Positions 63,824-64,000 of a stretch of DNA of 64,000 nt are shown one piece after another. This DNA comes from Flavobacterium sp. Lineage in GTDB: Bacteria > Bacteroidota > Bacteroidia > Flavobacteriales > Flavobacteriaceae. The stretch lies in NCBI GenBank assembly GCA_030153045.1, contig JASLID010000020.1, positions 27,969 through 91,968 on the forward strand, read 5' to 3'. Every line of letters starts with the position of its first letter. Position 1 is the stretch's first letter. The position numbers were made by a program, and so were the translations under genes. The notes under the pieces were generated by a model. The model was not told where the DNA came from. It searched no databases and saw only the letters and a list, made by a program, of their open reading frames with translations.

Positions 63824-63900
63824 CCCCGATAGAAGTGAAAATCCTTTATGTTTTTTCTTTAAAAACATAAAGATTGTAACGAATAGCGGGAATAGCTCCT
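63821..63900 (+). repeat. Copy C of dispersed imperfect palindrome
   Basis: Outer arms TAGCCCCGATAGAAGTGAAA and GATTGTAACGAATAGCGGGA plus ATAGCTCC; inner perfect 11-bp stem TTTATGTTTTT / AAAAACATAAA with loop TCTTT. It begins inside the tadA stop codon and ends beside the terminator of the minus-strand gene at the right edge. Confidence 0.8.
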
Positions 63901-63901
63901 A

Positions 63902-63933
63902 ACAAAAAAACCGCTCCATAAATGGAACGGTTT
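63902..63933 (-). terminator. Terminator for minus-strand gene at right edge
   Basis: Stem AAACCGTTCCA / TGGAGCGGTTT (one mismatch) with a 4-nt loop; on the minus strand it runs into seven T. Confidence 0.75.
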
Positions 63934-63964
63934 AGACCTTCATCGGTGTGCAAAAAATAATTTA

Positions 63965-64000
63965 TTATCCTTCGATAACTACTACTTGAGCAGCAACTTT
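63965..64000 (-). CDS. 3' tip of an unidentified minus-strand gene
   Basis: On the minus strand the last codons read KVAAQVVVIEG followed by tandem stops (TAA TAA). A terminator for this strand lies 32 bp downstream, which supports a real gene end. Too short to identify. Confidence 0.45.
   Translation of the reverse strand, partial: KVAAQVVVIEG

Overview
The window is about 34% GC by eye, with dense short-spaced operons. It looks like a Flavobacterium or close relative (Bacteroidota, Flavobacteriia). Evidence is threefold: gliding and type IX secretion genes (sprA, remB, a PorP/SprF-family barrel, two proteins with T9SS sorting tails); Bacteroidota-type -7 promoters (TAnnTTTG) with no Shine-Dalgarno-like purine runs; and a sprA-gcvH-vanZ-deoC-remB order that I recall from F. 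johnsoniae. It is a chromosomal core region. I see no tRNA, rRNA, CRISPR array, insertion sequence or prophage.

Layout. 1-4444: 3' part of bamA, two OmpH/Skp chaperones and murI. 4591-8092: gamma-carbonic-anhydrase-like protein, PorP/SprF-family barrel, a duplicated-domain NifU scaffold, dodecin and a LEA-like helical protein. 8093-13132: tsaB, a two-gene HlyD/TolC efflux unit, a DUF4403 lipoprotein. 13119-18244: cytochrome oxidase cluster (cyoE, two subunit III genes, subunit IV, a cysteine-less SCO-like protein, SCO, DUF420, a small CxxC membrane protein). 18316-29960: remB, deoC, VanZ-like, gcvH, the giant sprA and ruvA. 30056-37413: maeB, outer-membrane DUF6268-like protein, queG, ruvB, a GNAT/YjdI pair, amino acid permease. 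37567-40007: an accessory operon of three exported phage-tail-collar-domain proteins plus one T9SS cargo. 40146-44805: infB, nusA, rimP. 44981-51917: stress, deaminase, protease and small membrane genes. 52172-58113: nrdB, nrdA, a small unknown, an acetyltransferase and dgt. 58192-61515: a 1107-residue T9SS propeller protein. 61566-63823: dxs and tadA. The right edge holds the 3' tip of a minus-strand gene.

How the parts fit. BamA, the OmpH chaperones, SprA, RemB and the PorP-like barrel build or use the outer membrane; the 38155 and 58192 products are likely T9SS passengers. nrdAB, dgt and the dCMP deaminase all act on dNTP pools. rimP-nusA-infB is the usual translation/transcription operon and carries a terminator-like hairpin in its leader.

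Most notable signals: (1) five copies of a dispersed intergenic imperfect palindrome whose outer arms are conserved while the inner arms differ between copies yet stay self-complementary; one copy supplies the tadA stop codon and another carries a second element in its loop; (2) the secreted tail-collar operon, without any phage genes nearby; (3) the possible attenuator before rimP; (4) two perfect TTTGTAA/TTACAAA inverted repeats upstream of nrdB; (5) -7 boxes 4-5 nt from the start codons of ruvB, dxs and tadA, implying leaderless mRNAs.
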